A stretch of 47,245 bases of DNA. It comes from a virus. The position numbers were made by a program, and so were the translations under genes. Positions 1 through 8,137 of this stretch are shown here, piece after piece. Location of the stretch: positions 1 through 47,245 of the IMG/VR virus record IMGVR_UViG_3300033571_006754; one strand, given 5' to 3'. Every line of letters begins with the position of its first letter. The first letter of the stretch is position 1. Below the pieces are notes generated by a model. It had not been told where the DNA came from, did no database searches, and worked only from the letters and a program-made list of their open reading frames with translations.

Positions 1-226
1 GACTACTGCCCCAGTATTCTTTCCAGTCAGTTTCTATAGTTTCCCTGCGCTTGTTTTTCTTGCCTTTTAGAGGTGGTCTCTTTTTGACGGTAGTGAAGTA
101 TTTCCTGCCAACGTAATCATGTCCGTTAACAGTATTAGTTATCCTATAAATGAAGCCATAATAGTTGTTGATATCCTCGGACTCAAATGGTTTGCCAAGA
201 TAAGTCCAAGGATGATCATATGCCAT
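1..226 (-). CDS. GIY-YIG-like nuclease family protein, partial (runs off the left edge)
   Basis: The first 75 residues of a minus-strand gene are visible. The start ATG (226-224) lies 3 bases after the stop of the upstream small gene, so the two are probably co-translated. Residues 24-27 (GFIY) and 38-40 (YVG) have the spacing of the two signature strands of the GIY-YIG fold. They are followed by a basic stretch and a W-x3-YWGSS motif at about 68-75. From memory, proteins with this pattern are common in T4-like marine phages and are annotated as putative GIY-YIG endonucleases. The active-site Glu would lie beyond the window, so activity cannot be judged. It could be a homing nuclease relative or a domesticated phage nuclease. 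Confidence 0.7.
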   Translation of the reverse strand, partial: MAYDHPWTYLGKPFESEDINNYYGFIYRITNTVNGHDYVGRKYFTTVKKRPPLKGKKNKRRETIETDWKEYWGSS

Positions 227-229
227 ACG

Positions 230-421
230 TTATTTCGCAGCCTTGGCAGCGTTTTTCTTCTCTTGGATTTCTGCACGACGAGCTTTTGACAGCTTACCTA
301 AATCACCTAATGCACCACGAGCACGTGTACCTGCTGCGCCCACGCCCTTGCCTTCAAATTTTTCATTTTCTGCGATATATGCTTCATATGCCGCTACGAT
401 CTGTTCATGTGTTGTTGCCAT
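230..421 (-). CDS. Small basic Ala/Lys-rich protein, conserved in T4-like marine phages (histone H1-like composition)
   Basis: A 63-residue protein, rich in Ala, Lys and Glu. A helical N-terminal half is followed by a basic segment with AAGTRARGALGDLGKL (about residues 29-44) and a lysine/alanine tail ending KKNAAKAAK. The start is well placed: AAAGGA lies about 10 bases before the ATG. I recall similar short proteins with the AGTRAR motif in many T4-like phages, sometimes labelled histone-like because of composition. A DNA- or RNA-binding role is only inferred from charge. It sits last but one in the visible minus-strand gene run, between another small basic protein and the GIY-YIG gene. Confidence 0.75.
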   Translation of the reverse strand: MATTHEQIVAAYEAYIAENEKFEGKGVGAAGTRARGALGDLGKLSKARRAEIQEKKNAAKAAK

Positions 422-440
422 TTTAGTTTCCTTTTAAAAA

Positions 441-635
441 TTACACTGCTAATAAGGCTTGACGTCTAGCGATTTCTCTAGCGATCTTTGCCTTGTTTTT
501 CTTTTGTTGCGTTTTTTCTTTAAGTTCTTCTAATTGTTTGATATTCAATGGACCTAATCTAGGTTTACCATTTCGTGTTAACATTGGATTTGCTTTGCGT
601 CTACCTGGGTGTACTCTTGTTGATGGTCCTGCCAT
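441..635 (-). CDS. Small basic conserved phage protein, function unknown
   Basis: A 64-residue, strongly basic protein. The centre carries NPMLTRNGKPRLGPLNIKQL (residues 16-35), followed by a Lys/Gln-rich helix and an Arg-rich end. The ribosome site is near perfect (AAGGAG, 5 bases before ATG) and overlaps the end of the radical SAM gene upstream, so it is probably translated from the same message. I recall this short 'NPMLTRxGKxRLGPLNIKQLEE' family from T4-like marine phages as a hypothetical protein; no function is known to me. Nucleic-acid binding is a guess from charge. Confidence 0.75.
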   Translation of the reverse strand: MAGPSTRVHPGRRKANPMLTRNGKPRLGPLNIKQLEELKEKTQQKKNKAKIAREIARRQALLAV

Positions 636-644
636 ATCGTCTCC

Positions 645-1658
645 TTACCATTCGGTTGCGTATTGTTGATTTACCACTGATATATTACATTTAGTCCGAC
701 ATTCAGTCCAGGAAAAATTTTCAAATTTCTTGTCCCAGAATGCATCCTTTAACACAACATCTAGTGGTTTTATATTTAAATCAAATGTCTTTGCTAGCTC
801 TAACCATTCATTATTATGATTATATCTGTTTGCTACCCAACAGCAGGGAAATAATTGCCCTTGGCTATTGATGAATAATCCTTTAGCACCAGTGCTGCAT
901 AATGGTAGCACATTATTATAAGTTTTAGCACTTTGATATAATTTTAAACTAGTATCAACACCTACAGTACTTTCTCTACGATCAGTGAAATGTGTAAACT
1001 CGCGTTGGAATCTATAATTACTACTGATTAATTCATCTCTGGGCTGTAAAATATCATTTGCAGGATAAGCGGGATATATTTTATTAAATTTAGTACTGCG
1101 AGTCAATTGAAATTGATCAAAACGTAGAGCTTTGGCTATAGCTCGCATTTCATCTAAGTGATCTTGATTAAAATTAAAGGCAATAGCGTCCCAGGTCATA
1201 TAGGCTTTGCTGACAAAACGAAAAGCAGTAATACCAGCTATGATGCTATTCCAATCACTGTTAATTCTATATTTCTCATTGCTGATTTGATCCCACCCAT
1301 CTAAGCTAAAATGTATATGATCGTTGGCATCTAACGTGATGCCTAGTTGTTGCCACCATTCAGTAGATTTATAACTACCATTGGTGACTATTACAAACTT
1401 AATAGATTTTATACTTTTAAAATATTTAATTACTTCTATAAGATCGTGTGAATAGATAGGATCACCGTCGTCACCACAGAATGTAATCTTTTCTACGTGG
1501 TCTCTAATAAATTCTGGAGTAAAATTACGCTTAAAGAAATCCAATCGTAGTTCTGTGTTGACTAAAGTATCAGGAACTTCGGTACGAGCACAGCGAGGAC
1601 ATTTTAGTGTACACTTACTAGATATTTCTATGTGCCAATGCCAGGTTGCTAATTTCAT
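645..1658 (-). CDS. Radical SAM protein with C-terminal SPASM/twitch-like cysteines
   Basis: A 337-residue protein. C16-x3-C20-x2-C23 (CTLKCPRC) is the canonical radical SAM cluster motif, expected to bind a [4Fe-4S] cluster and cleave S-adenosylmethionine. GDDGDP (62-67) takes the place of the usual GGEP motif that contacts SAM. The C-terminal region has C254, C272, C273, C320 and C324, as expected for an auxiliary Fe-S cluster of the SPASM/twitch kind. The substrate is unknown; such enzymes modify peptides, proteins or small molecules. Its ATG overlaps the gp46 stop as ATGA, so it is translationally coupled to gp46. Its architecture differs from the other four radical SAM proteins here, whose extra cysteines are N-terminal. 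Sampled lines are poor in G+C compared with gp46. Confidence 0.88.
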   Translation of the reverse strand: MKLATWHWHIEISSKCTLKCPRCARTEVPDTLVNTELRLDFFKRNFTPEFIRDHVEKITFCGDDGDPIYSHDLIEVIKYFKSIKSIKFVIVTNGSYKSTEWWQQLGITLDANDHIHFSLDGWDQISNEKYRINSDWNSIIAGITAFRFVSKAYMTWDAIAFNFNQDHLDEMRAIAKALRFDQFQLTRSTKFNKIYPAYPANDILQPRDELISSNYRFQREFTHFTDRRESTVGVDTSLKLYQSAKTYNNVLPLCSTGAKGLFINSQGQLFPCCWVANRYNHNNEWLELAKTFDLNIKPLDVVLKDAFWDKKFENFSWTECRTKCNISVVNQQYATEW

Positions 1659-3427
1659 TTTATTTCTATATCATTGTTATATGTGGTAAATCCATTTTCC
1701 TTAACGACTGTTAGGATATTATTAACACGCCCACCTAGCTCATCTCTGTGTGATACTAGCCAAATTGATTTGTGCGCATCTCTGCTCATCTTTTTAAGTA
1801 TAGCCATAGCGTTTTCTACACCACTAGCATCCATGCCACTGTCGATCAATTCGTCGATGAATAATAAGTTAATGGGTTGATACAGACTTTCCCACACATC
1901 ACGGAACGCCCATGATAGAGAAAGTATAAGTCTGTTACGCTCACCTCTTGACAAGTTGTCAAAGTCTAGTTCACGTCCTAATTCAGTGATGTTGACGCTT
2001 AGGTCATTCATAAACACCACGGTATGGGGTAAGCCAATACGGTCAAGATATTGGCTTAGTCGAGCGTTCAAGTAGCTCAAGTTTTGATCGATGATACGTT
2101 TACGTATGTAACTGTCTTTGTTGGTTAATAATTTGTATAAGAATTCCTGATGTTCTTTAACACGTGCTAAATCATTCATCACTGAATAGTCGAATTCAGC
2201 TAGAGCAGTTGCCTTCATTTCTGCGATCTGTTCACTATAAGGATCTTCTTCTACGGATTTAGTTTCGATCTGTGTTTGTAAGTTAGCCAAAGAACTGCGA
2301 TGATGGATAGCATCTTCTTCTTTGTCATAATAGACTTTGGGTTGAACACCAAGCTCACCAATTTCTTTCAGTGCACCTGTTAATTCTATCCATTGTCCAT
2401 TAGTGGTTAGATATTGTTGTGCAGCTTCTTGTAGAGCGGTTTCTTTACCAGCTAGGACTTCTTCATGTTTTTCATCATGTAGTTCTTGACCACAGGCATA
2501 ACATTTGTGTGCTTTGAGATCTTCTATCTCTTTCTTTAATTTCTCAATAGTTTTTTCTTCTCTGGCTTGATCTTGGTCTGCACGTGCTATAGCCTTGTTT
2601 AGTTCTGCGATGTCTCTGCGCTTTTGATCATATGCTGATAATTCTTTATGTGCAGCAATCTCAGCGTCAATATCTAATTTAAGCAATTCGTCTAGGGCTG
2701 ACTGTAATTTTGCTACATCATCTCGATGTTTAGTTTGCCAAAGCATCTGTCGACGTTGTAGACTTTCGATCTGTTCTTCAATTTTCTTATTAGCATCTTG
2801 CACAGCTTTGATCTTAAACTCTTCCTGTTGGATAGCGTCCTTTGTAGCCTTACTTTGCTCTTTAAGTGCTTCTGCTTTCTCACTTAATAAAGTAATACCT
2901 AGCAGTTGTTCAATGATAGTTTTCTGTTCGTTAGGCTTAGATGCTAAGAATGGTTCAGTGTAGGTATTCAGAGCCACCACGTGCTTGAACATCTCATGAC
3001 TCATGCCCAATAACCGTTCAATCTCCTGCTGTGTTTCACGACTGTCACCTTGGCTGTTATCGTCCTTGGCTTCTTGTTCTTGATCACCTATATAGAATTT
3101 TAGTACATTGGGTTTACGACCACGCTCGATCTTATAGTCAACACCATTAACTTCAAAGTCAATAGTGACCAGCATAGCTTTAGTGTTAGTTTTGTTTACA
3201 AGATTGTCTTTGCGGATGTTAGTTAACGCAGTACCATACAAGGCATACGACAATGCATTGATGATAGTAGTCTTACCAGTACCATTACGTGCACCAGTGT
3301 CATCACCACCTAGGTCGATGTTTTCACCTAAGACTAGTGTTAAGTCCTTGCGGTCAAAATTAACAGCCTGGGTGCTATTGCCCACGCTCATAAAGTTTTT
3401 AACTGTGAGGTATTTTATACGAAACAT
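1655..3427 (-). CDS. 46: Recombination endonuclease subunit gp46 (Rad50/SbcC-like ATPase)
   Basis: A 590-residue SMC-type ATPase that, with gp47, forms the Mre11-Rad50-like nuclease that resects DNA ends for recombination and recombination-dependent replication in T4. Walker A is GARNGTGKT (45-53). A long coiled coil runs from about 190 to 440 with a zinc-hook CYAC (C309, C312) at its apex. The ABC signature is LSRGERN (492-498), Walker B is LLFIDE (521-526), and the H-loop histidine follows in VSHRDE. T4 gp46 is 560 residues, so this is full length. The gene starts inside the last 13 bases of the upstream radical SAM gene and overlaps the next one by 4, so the group forms one tight operon. 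G+C is visibly higher than in the flanking radical SAM genes. Confidence 0.96.
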   Translation of the reverse strand: MFRIKYLTVKNFMSVGNSTQAVNFDRKDLTLVLGENIDLGGDDTGARNGTGKTTIINALSYALYGTALTNIRKDNLVNKTNTKAMLVTIDFEVNGVDYKIERGRKPNVLKFYIGDQEQEAKDDNSQGDSRETQQEIERLLGMSHEMFKHVVALNTYTEPFLASKPNEQKTIIEQLLGITLLSEKAEALKEQSKATKDAIQQEEFKIKAVQDANKKIEEQIESLQRRQMLWQTKHRDDVAKLQSALDELLKLDIDAEIAAHKELSAYDQKRRDIAELNKAIARADQDQAREEKTIEKLKKEIEDLKAHKCYACGQELHDEKHEEVLAGKETALQEAAQQYLTTNGQWIELTGALKEIGELGVQPKVYYDKEEDAIHHRSSLANLQTQIETKSVEEDPYSEQIAEMKATALAEFDYSVMNDLARVKEHQEFLYKLLTNKDSYIRKRIIDQNLSYLNARLSQYLDRIGLPHTVVFMNDLSVNITELGRELDFDNLSRGERNRLILSLSWAFRDVWESLYQPINLLFIDELIDSGMDASGVENAMAILKKMSRDAHKSIWLVSHRDELGGRVNNILTVVKENGFTTYNNDIEIK

Positions 3428-4572
3428 TTATATAAGTCTGGAAATATTTTAGCACTGTCTAATTTTCTTCTCTGATCAATTTTTTGTAATTCAACAAATG
3501 TTTGAGATAAATCTTTCTTAAACTTCTTATCTATAAAGTTTAACATAAGAACCAGTGAGTTGTTAAGACAATAACTCGGATTAGTTTGCTCAATTTTTAA
3601 TTTAATTTTATTTGCTAAATCATCTAGTAGATGGTCTGGTAAGTTGTTCACATTTAACCAAAGAGGCATTTCAAGTGGATTTACAATGATAGTGTTTTCA
3701 TGGTAGCCTAGATCATTTATAAGAAAATCCATACAATCTAAAATTGAAAAAGGATTTAGTATACACCAGACAAAATTAAAATTAATAGTATCAAAGTCTT
3801 TGTTTAGTATGTCTAAATTTTTAAGGAATACATTCCAATCACTACCATATCGTAAATATTCAAATTCTGCACCAGTGTTATCAATACTAACCGTCCAATG
3901 TACATTTTTAAATTTTTTTAATATTAAATAAATCTCATTATTGATTATGCTTAGATTAGTATTAATTCGGATTTCAACATCGGGATTGATCACTAATAAT
4001 TTTTCTAGTAATACTAGATTTTCTTTAATTAGCAAAGGTTCGCCGCCTGCGAGATAAACATGTTTATAATTGTGTAGATTATTATATATAAAATCTAAAG
4101 ATTTTTTTAATGCCTCCGATTCTATTTTTTGTGGTAATCCTAATTCTGTAGCCCAGCGACTACTTAAATATTCATCACAATAAACACAGGCAAAATTACA
4201 GGTATTTTTCCATCTAAGATCTAATATTCTAAGATTAAAATTTTGATGGCTATCATAAATGTCACGATCAGAATTTTTTAATTTTTTAATATACCATACT
4301 CTGTTACTAACTTGATCAAAATGATTTTTTTGATTTTTTTCTAATCTATGACATTGCCCACAGCGTTCATGCATAACATCATTCAACATATCTTGTTTGA
4401 TATTTTGATTTTCTTGGCCGTATAATATAGATTTAAGATCAGTATCGTTGATATTACCTAGTGTATCTTTGGTAATAGCACAATTACGTACTTGTCCATC
4501 CGGCTGTATGTACACACCAGTCCAAGGTAATACACAAAAGGATTTTTTAGTTAGATAAGTTTTAGCATCCAT
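3415..4572 (-). CDS. Radical SAM protein with N-terminal four-cysteine (twitch-like) module
   Basis: A 385-residue protein. The radical SAM motif is C125-x3-C129-x2-C132 (CNFACVYC), followed by AGGEPLL, the SAM-binding GGE motif. N-terminal to this are C13, C31, C71 and C74 (C-x17-C-x39-C-x2-C), which probably hold an auxiliary Fe-S cluster. VLPWTGVYIQPDGQVRNC (14-31) is the type of sequence seen in SPASM/twitch domains. I recall a family named 'twitch domain-containing radical SAM protein' with this order. It lies between gp47 and gp46, which are adjacent or nearly so in T4, and overlaps gp46 by 13 bases. Sampled lines are far poorer in G+C (roughly 15-35%) than gp47 (over 40%), suggesting later insertion. 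The substrate is unknown. Confidence 0.88.
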   Translation of the reverse strand: MDAKTYLTKKSFCVLPWTGVYIQPDGQVRNCAITKDTLGNINDTDLKSILYGQENQNIKQDMLNDVMHERCGQCHRLEKNQKNHFDQVSNRVWYIKKLKNSDRDIYDSHQNFNLRILDLRWKNTCNFACVYCDEYLSSRWATELGLPQKIESEALKKSLDFIYNNLHNYKHVYLAGGEPLLIKENLVLLEKLLVINPDVEIRINTNLSIINNEIYLILKKFKNVHWTVSIDNTGAEFEYLRYGSDWNVFLKNLDILNKDFDTINFNFVWCILNPFSILDCMDFLINDLGYHENTIIVNPLEMPLWLNVNNLPDHLLDDLANKIKLKIEQTNPSYCLNNSLVLMLNFIDKKFKKDLSQTFVELQKIDQRRKLDSAKIFPDLYKCFV

Positions 4573-4608
4573 TAAAAAGTGATTTCCCTGATATAAAAAT
4601 TATTTTCC

Positions 4609-5625
4609 TTATAAATTTCTATATATATCTAATAATAGATTTGGATCATAGTGATCGCTAGCAATATTAGTTAATTGATTAGTTACTATGGTGTCGATAC
4701 TTTCAAATTGGATATTGCCTAGGACGATATCCTGTCCAATGTCCATGTTCTTAACAGGTAATAAGGTCAGTTCTCTTAAACTGTAAGTGCCAACGAATGT
4801 TTCTTTGATAAACGTAGCTTCTTCGTAGGTGATATCAATGTCTAGATTAACACGACAATGCATATTTGGTAACAGTAATTCTTCTGGAGTTCTGAGCACA
4901 TCACTTAAATTATACACACGATATCTAGGCTGCCCTGGCCAACTATGGAACACAGGCTCTTGTCCCCACTCGATGATCATCATACCACGATCGTCGTCAC
5001 CAGCATCAGCATAGTTATGTGGGAAACAGTTGCCCATATAGGTAATGTTACCACGTGTCTGGCGTTTATGGAAGTGTCCAGTGAACACACGCTCTACACC
5101 ATTGAACGCACCTTCTTTGATTTCACCGGTGTCTGGCATAGCAACCATGGCATTCATATAGAAGTGCGGTAGCTCTAGATGCCCAAACATATATTTGGCT
5201 TCGATCTTGCCTAGCTTCTTATGGTCATCACCAACTAGCCAAGGAACGATACTAACATCACCTTCTTTGTAGAAATCGTTGATGATCTCAATGTTGGGAA
5301 TATGTCGTGCCCACTCAGCTGATTGGATATCACGCTTGTCACGATAGTATAGATCGTGATTACCTGGAATAAAGAACACACGATCAAAGGCCTTGCCCAA
5401 TAACTCTAGAGCAGTAAGACTATAGTTCAGTGTGACTATGTTGATCGCTGCACGATTGTTGTGCCAGTCGCCTGTCATGAAACAGGTATCGCAGCCCTCT
5501 GCTCGGGCGGTTTCTATAAACCATTTGACAAAGTTAAGACAATCGTCGTTGTGCGTTTGGCTGTTAGACTTTAATCCAAAATGAATGTCAGTCAGAACAG
5601 CCGCTTTCTTGAATAGATTAGCCAT
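4609..5625 (-). CDS. 47: Recombination endonuclease subunit gp47 (Mre11/SbcD-like phosphoesterase)
   Basis: A 338-residue calcineurin-type metallophosphoesterase; T4 gp47 is 339 residues. All metal-binding motifs are present: DIHFG (D13, H15), GDWHN (D53, H55), GNHDLY (N89, H90), GHLE (H149) and GHFHKR (H184, H186). With gp46 it should act as a dimeric nuclease-ATPase at DNA ends. The start ATG has no Shine-Dalgarno sequence. It lies 7 bases after a perfect TATAAT box, so the message from that promoter would begin at or next to the ATG. 36 bases separate its stop from the next gene, the inserted radical SAM enzyme. Confidence 0.96.
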   Translation of the reverse strand: MANLFKKAAVLTDIHFGLKSNSQTHNDDCLNFVKWFIETARAEGCDTCFMTGDWHNNRAAINIVTLNYSLTALELLGKAFDRVFFIPGNHDLYYRDKRDIQSAEWARHIPNIEIINDFYKEGDVSIVPWLVGDDHKKLGKIEAKYMFGHLELPHFYMNAMVAMPDTGEIKEGAFNGVERVFTGHFHKRQTRGNITYMGNCFPHNYADAGDDDRGMMIIEWGQEPVFHSWPGQPRYRVYNLSDVLRTPEELLLPNMHCRVNLDIDITYEEATFIKETFVGTYSLRELTLLPVKNMDIGQDIVLGNIQFESIDTIVTNQLTNIASDHYDPNLLLDIYRNL

Positions 5626-5632
5626 AACAGTT

Positions 5633-5661
5633 ATTATACCTTATTAAATCCTATTTGTCTA
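5633..5661 (-). promoter_or_regulatory. Sigma70-type promoter for gp47 and the downstream operon
   Basis: Read on the minus strand: TAGACA (5661-5656) as -35 (5 of 6 to consensus), a 17-base spacer, then TATAAT (5638-5633, perfect -10). The -35 box begins with the TAG stop codon of the upstream radical SAM gene. The predicted transcript start is about 5626, next to the gp47 ATG at 5625, which implies a leaderless or nearly leaderless message. Host RNA polymerase could use it early in infection. Prediction from sequence only. Confidence 0.7.
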
Positions 5662-7182
5662 CTCATATCCCATGGCTTTGGCGATATCAGTGTGTGTAAT
5701 AGCAAAATTTTGATTTCTTACACGATCGAACCTTTTCATCTGTTGTATAAATTCCTTACCATCTGATCCAATGGAAGTTTTTATAATATTAACAACTGCA
5801 TCAATCTCTATTTTTTCTTTGGCAGTTAACTCAACCGAAGTTAATCGATCAATAACTAGATCCTGTGCCTGTGTTGTTAAGCTAGTGATGGACAAATATT
5901 CAGGGTATAATACATAATTTATATAGAAACTATCAACATCAACAGTTCTTATCCATTGGAATATTTCTGGCAAATATAAAACATTTTGTATATTCACGGT
6001 AACACACAGGTCTATAGATAAGTTTTTTGTTTTTTCTCTCTGTGCAATCATGCGTTGAAGATTAGATTCAACCTCATACCATTTAGCATTGCATCTTTCT
6101 AATTCAAAACGTTCACCGATATTGTCTATACTAAAGACTATTTCTAATCTTTTGAAATGTTCTGAATAATCTAATATATTAGGATATTGAGTTCCATTGG
6201 TGCTAAAGTAAAATATAGTTTCTTTGCTGAATCCGCTATCAACTAAAAACTTTAAGAATTCTAAATTTTGTTTTAACATAAACGGCTCACCACCCAAAAA
6301 TTCATAATTTTTAATTTTTTTAGCATTGATCCTTAATTCTGCCCAAAATTTATCATCAAACACCCATTCTGAATTTTTTAAATTTCGATAATGTGTTGAA
6401 TCTTTCTTATCAGTAAAAGATACTTCTGACAAATATTCATTGGCAATAGACGAACTAAAAGTACTACTACAAATACGGCATTTAAGATTGCACAATGATC
6501 CTAAATGTCCACCAAGGTATGTCAATTGACCTTCTTGTTCCCAATTGATCTGTCCGTAGATATTTTCAAGTTTGTATGGCACAATGGTTCTTCTACTTTC
6601 CTGACCCTGACTTTCTCGTTGCCAACAAGCACTGCAACTTTTTGGTTTTTTATTATCTCTAAACTCTTGTCGTAAATCCTGCATACACTTACTGTTTACT
6701 ATATCAGAGATACTATCTTGTTTGATATTATAAGGGGTGCCATCAGGTTTAGATATAGTTAAACTAGAATTACAACAAGGTTTAGCTGTGCCGTCTGGAT
6801 ATAAGTGTGCCCCGATCCAAGCGTGGGCACACATAGAATTATCATTATTAAATATGGGAATAATTTTGTCTACGGTAGGCGAATCTGCGTGAGATACTAA
6901 TTTACAGTTGATTTCCGGTAACCGCTCCACTGTGGACTTTTGATTTGTTATTACTAAAATAAAAAATTCCGGAATGTCTAGATAATTTAAAGTTTTTTGT
7001 AGATGCAGTAAAAACTCATCATTTATTTTAGCAAAATTGTAGAATACTATTCTTTCATTTTCTGCAAATGAATCTTTCTTCAGAGGTAATAAGAATTGAT
7101 ACAACGCACTAGAAGGTTTAGAATAAAAGTCTTCTAGTGTGCAATCTCCGACAATCTTATATTGATTTAAAAAGTCGAACAT
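5659..7182 (-). CDS. Radical SAM protein with N-terminal four-cysteine (twitch-like) module and an extra N-terminal domain
   Basis: A 507-residue protein if started at the ATG at 7182-7180, which overlaps the gp55 stop as TAATG; a start 11 codons upstream would give a less likely 33-base overlap. The radical SAM motif is C231-x3-C235-x2-C238 (CNLKCRIC), followed by LGGEPFM. Before it is a cysteine set like the neighbours': C118, C136/C137, C183, C186, with LYPDGTAKPCC resembling twitch domains. The first ~110 residues match nothing I recognise. The target is unknown. It lies between gp55 and gp47, so it is expressed with phage regulators and recombination genes. Sampled lines are about 20-40% G+C, below gp55 and gp47. 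Confidence 0.88.
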   Translation of the reverse strand: MFDFLNQYKIVGDCTLEDFYSKPSSALYQFLLPLKKDSFAENERIVFYNFAKINDEFLLHLQKTLNYLDIPEFFILVITNQKSTVERLPEINCKLVSHADSPTVDKIIPIFNNDNSMCAHAWIGAHLYPDGTAKPCCNSSLTISKPDGTPYNIKQDSISDIVNSKCMQDLRQEFRDNKKPKSCSACWQRESQGQESRRTIVPYKLENIYGQINWEQEGQLTYLGGHLGSLCNLKCRICSSTFSSSIANEYLSEVSFTDKKDSTHYRNLKNSEWVFDDKFWAELRINAKKIKNYEFLGGEPFMLKQNLEFLKFLVDSGFSKETIFYFSTNGTQYPNILDYSEHFKRLEIVFSIDNIGERFELERCNAKWYEVESNLQRMIAQREKTKNLSIDLCVTVNIQNVLYLPEIFQWIRTVDVDSFYINYVLYPEYLSITSLTTQAQDLVIDRLTSVELTAKEKIEIDAVVNIIKTSIGSDGKEFIQQMKRFDRVRNQNFAITHTDIAKAMGYE

Positions 7183-8063
7183 TACTCTTCGTAGTGTCCA
7201 CCACCAGCACCCCATTCACCTTGGCGTGTGTAACTAGGATTATAGTTGTTCATCTCTAAGATATCATCACGGATATTTTGATTACGCTTTTCAATGTTTA
7301 GTACACGGGTAAAACTATTTGTAATAGCCGCCGTATAATAAGCGAAAGGATTTTGGCTTTTACTTTCGTCAAACTGTAGACCAATTTGGCTTAACTGTAA
7401 TAGAGCTTGGCTACGCATTTCATCGTTGTAGGTATAACCACGCCAGTTACTACGTGTAGCGTACCTTTCACATAATTTAATAAACATATGAGCCAATTTG
7501 TTTGTCATCTGGCCGTGATCTTTGCTAAACTTGCCTTTTTCTAATCCGCCCTTCCAGTGACTGCGTCCTACTAGATAAGGAGCATTGTTTTCGTCTACTC
7601 GGTAATGTTGAAATGGTGGAAAATTTACTTTAGTATATTTTGCTGGCGCTTTGGGTATTAGACTAGGATCATCGTATTCTGTTTCAAAATCTTCGTCTTC
7701 TTCCATCTCTTCGCGTAGTTTAGCGTCTGCTTTCTTTTGCTTGGCTTCGTCGATAGGTATGTGTTCCCATGTCATAACACGGAATACTACGTCAGTTGCG
7801 GGGATGTCCTTGAGAGGTGTAGTGTAGCTATCTAGTTTCTTTTTAACGCCGTTTAGGAGGTCTTGTTCTTGCTGTTCTTTTGCTAGTCGTTCAATGCGTG
7901 CCTTGCGTGCTTCTTCGATGTGTTTTTTAGTGATTTTATCGACACTGGTTACGATCATGTCGTAATCTTTGTCGCTGGGTGCTGCAAAACTACAGTATGT
8001 TGACTTACTTTTATGGATTTCTTTAAGTATGTCTTTATTGTTTAAGTAATTCACCTTTCTCAT
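7182..8063 (-). CDS. 55: Late-transcription sigma factor gp55
   Basis: 293 residues from the ATG at 8063, chosen because AAAGGA precedes it; the reading frame is open 27 codons further up but has no ribosome site there. Residues about 190-265 match the T4 gp55 / sigma70 region 2-like core: RYATRSNWRGYTYNDEMRSQ, then FDESKSQNPFAYYTAAITNSF. This core recognises the late -10 sequence TATAAATA. T4 gp55 is 185 residues; here an extra charged N-terminal part (coiled-coil-like at about 45-80, acidic EEMEEDEDFETEYDDP at about 118-133) is added. The C-terminus is Gly-rich and acidic rather than an obvious clamp-binding tail. The gene lies directly across from the strongest late promoter in the window. 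Confidence 0.9.
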   Translation of the reverse strand: MRKVNYLNNKDILKEIHKSKSTYCSFAAPSDKDYDMIVTSVDKITKKHIEEARKARIERLAKEQQEQDLLNGVKKKLDSYTTPLKDIPATDVVFRVMTWEHIPIDEAKQKKADAKLREEMEEDEDFETEYDDPSLIPKAPAKYTKVNFPPFQHYRVDENNAPYLVGRSHWKGGLEKGKFSKDHGQMTNKLAHMFIKLCERYATRSNWRGYTYNDEMRSQALLQLSQIGLQFDESKSQNPFAYYTAAITNSFTRVLNIEKRNQNIRDDILEMNNYNPSYTRQGEWGAGGGHYEE

Positions 8064-8093
8064 GGTTAATAAGATTCCTTTTAATATACTACT

Positions 8094-8123
8094 ATTATAT
8101 AACCTATAAATACAGTAAAGCAA
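8094..8123 (-). promoter_or_regulatory. Sigma70-like promoter for gp55
   Basis: On the minus strand, a perfect TATAAT (8099-8094) with TTGCTT (8123-8118) 18 bases upstream; the -35 match is only 3 of 6. The predicted start near 8087 gives a leader of about 24 bases containing AAAGGA before the gp55 ATG. It overlaps the late promoter on the other strand, so early and late transcription diverge from the same ~30 bases. Confidence 0.5.
8105..8112 (+). promoter_or_regulatory. T4-type late promoter (perfect TATAAATA)
   Basis: Exact T4 late -10 consensus. Counting -13 to -6 for the octamer puts the transcript start at about 8118. This leaves a 20-base leader with a ribosome site (AGAGG) before the gp48-like ATG at 8138. 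It is the first late promoter of the structural block and the only exact TATAAATA found by eye between genes. Confidence 0.85.
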
Positions 8124-8137
8124 GAGGTATTTTACAT

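Noticed and set aside
187-437. Plus-strand open frames at 187-426 and 243-437
   Set aside because: They lie opposite the small basic gene (230-421), which has a good ribosome site and a family I recognise.
230-635. The two small basic proteins as peptide substrates (RiPP precursors) of the radical SAM gene at 645
   Set aside because: Both have family patterns I recall from phages regardless of radical SAM genes, and neither has a leader/core layout or Cys-rich core.
7183-7215. Longer start for the radical SAM gene at 5659-7182, adding 11 residues (MGCWWWTLRRV)
   Set aside because: It overlaps gp55 by 33 bases, whereas the internal ATG makes a standard TAATG junction.
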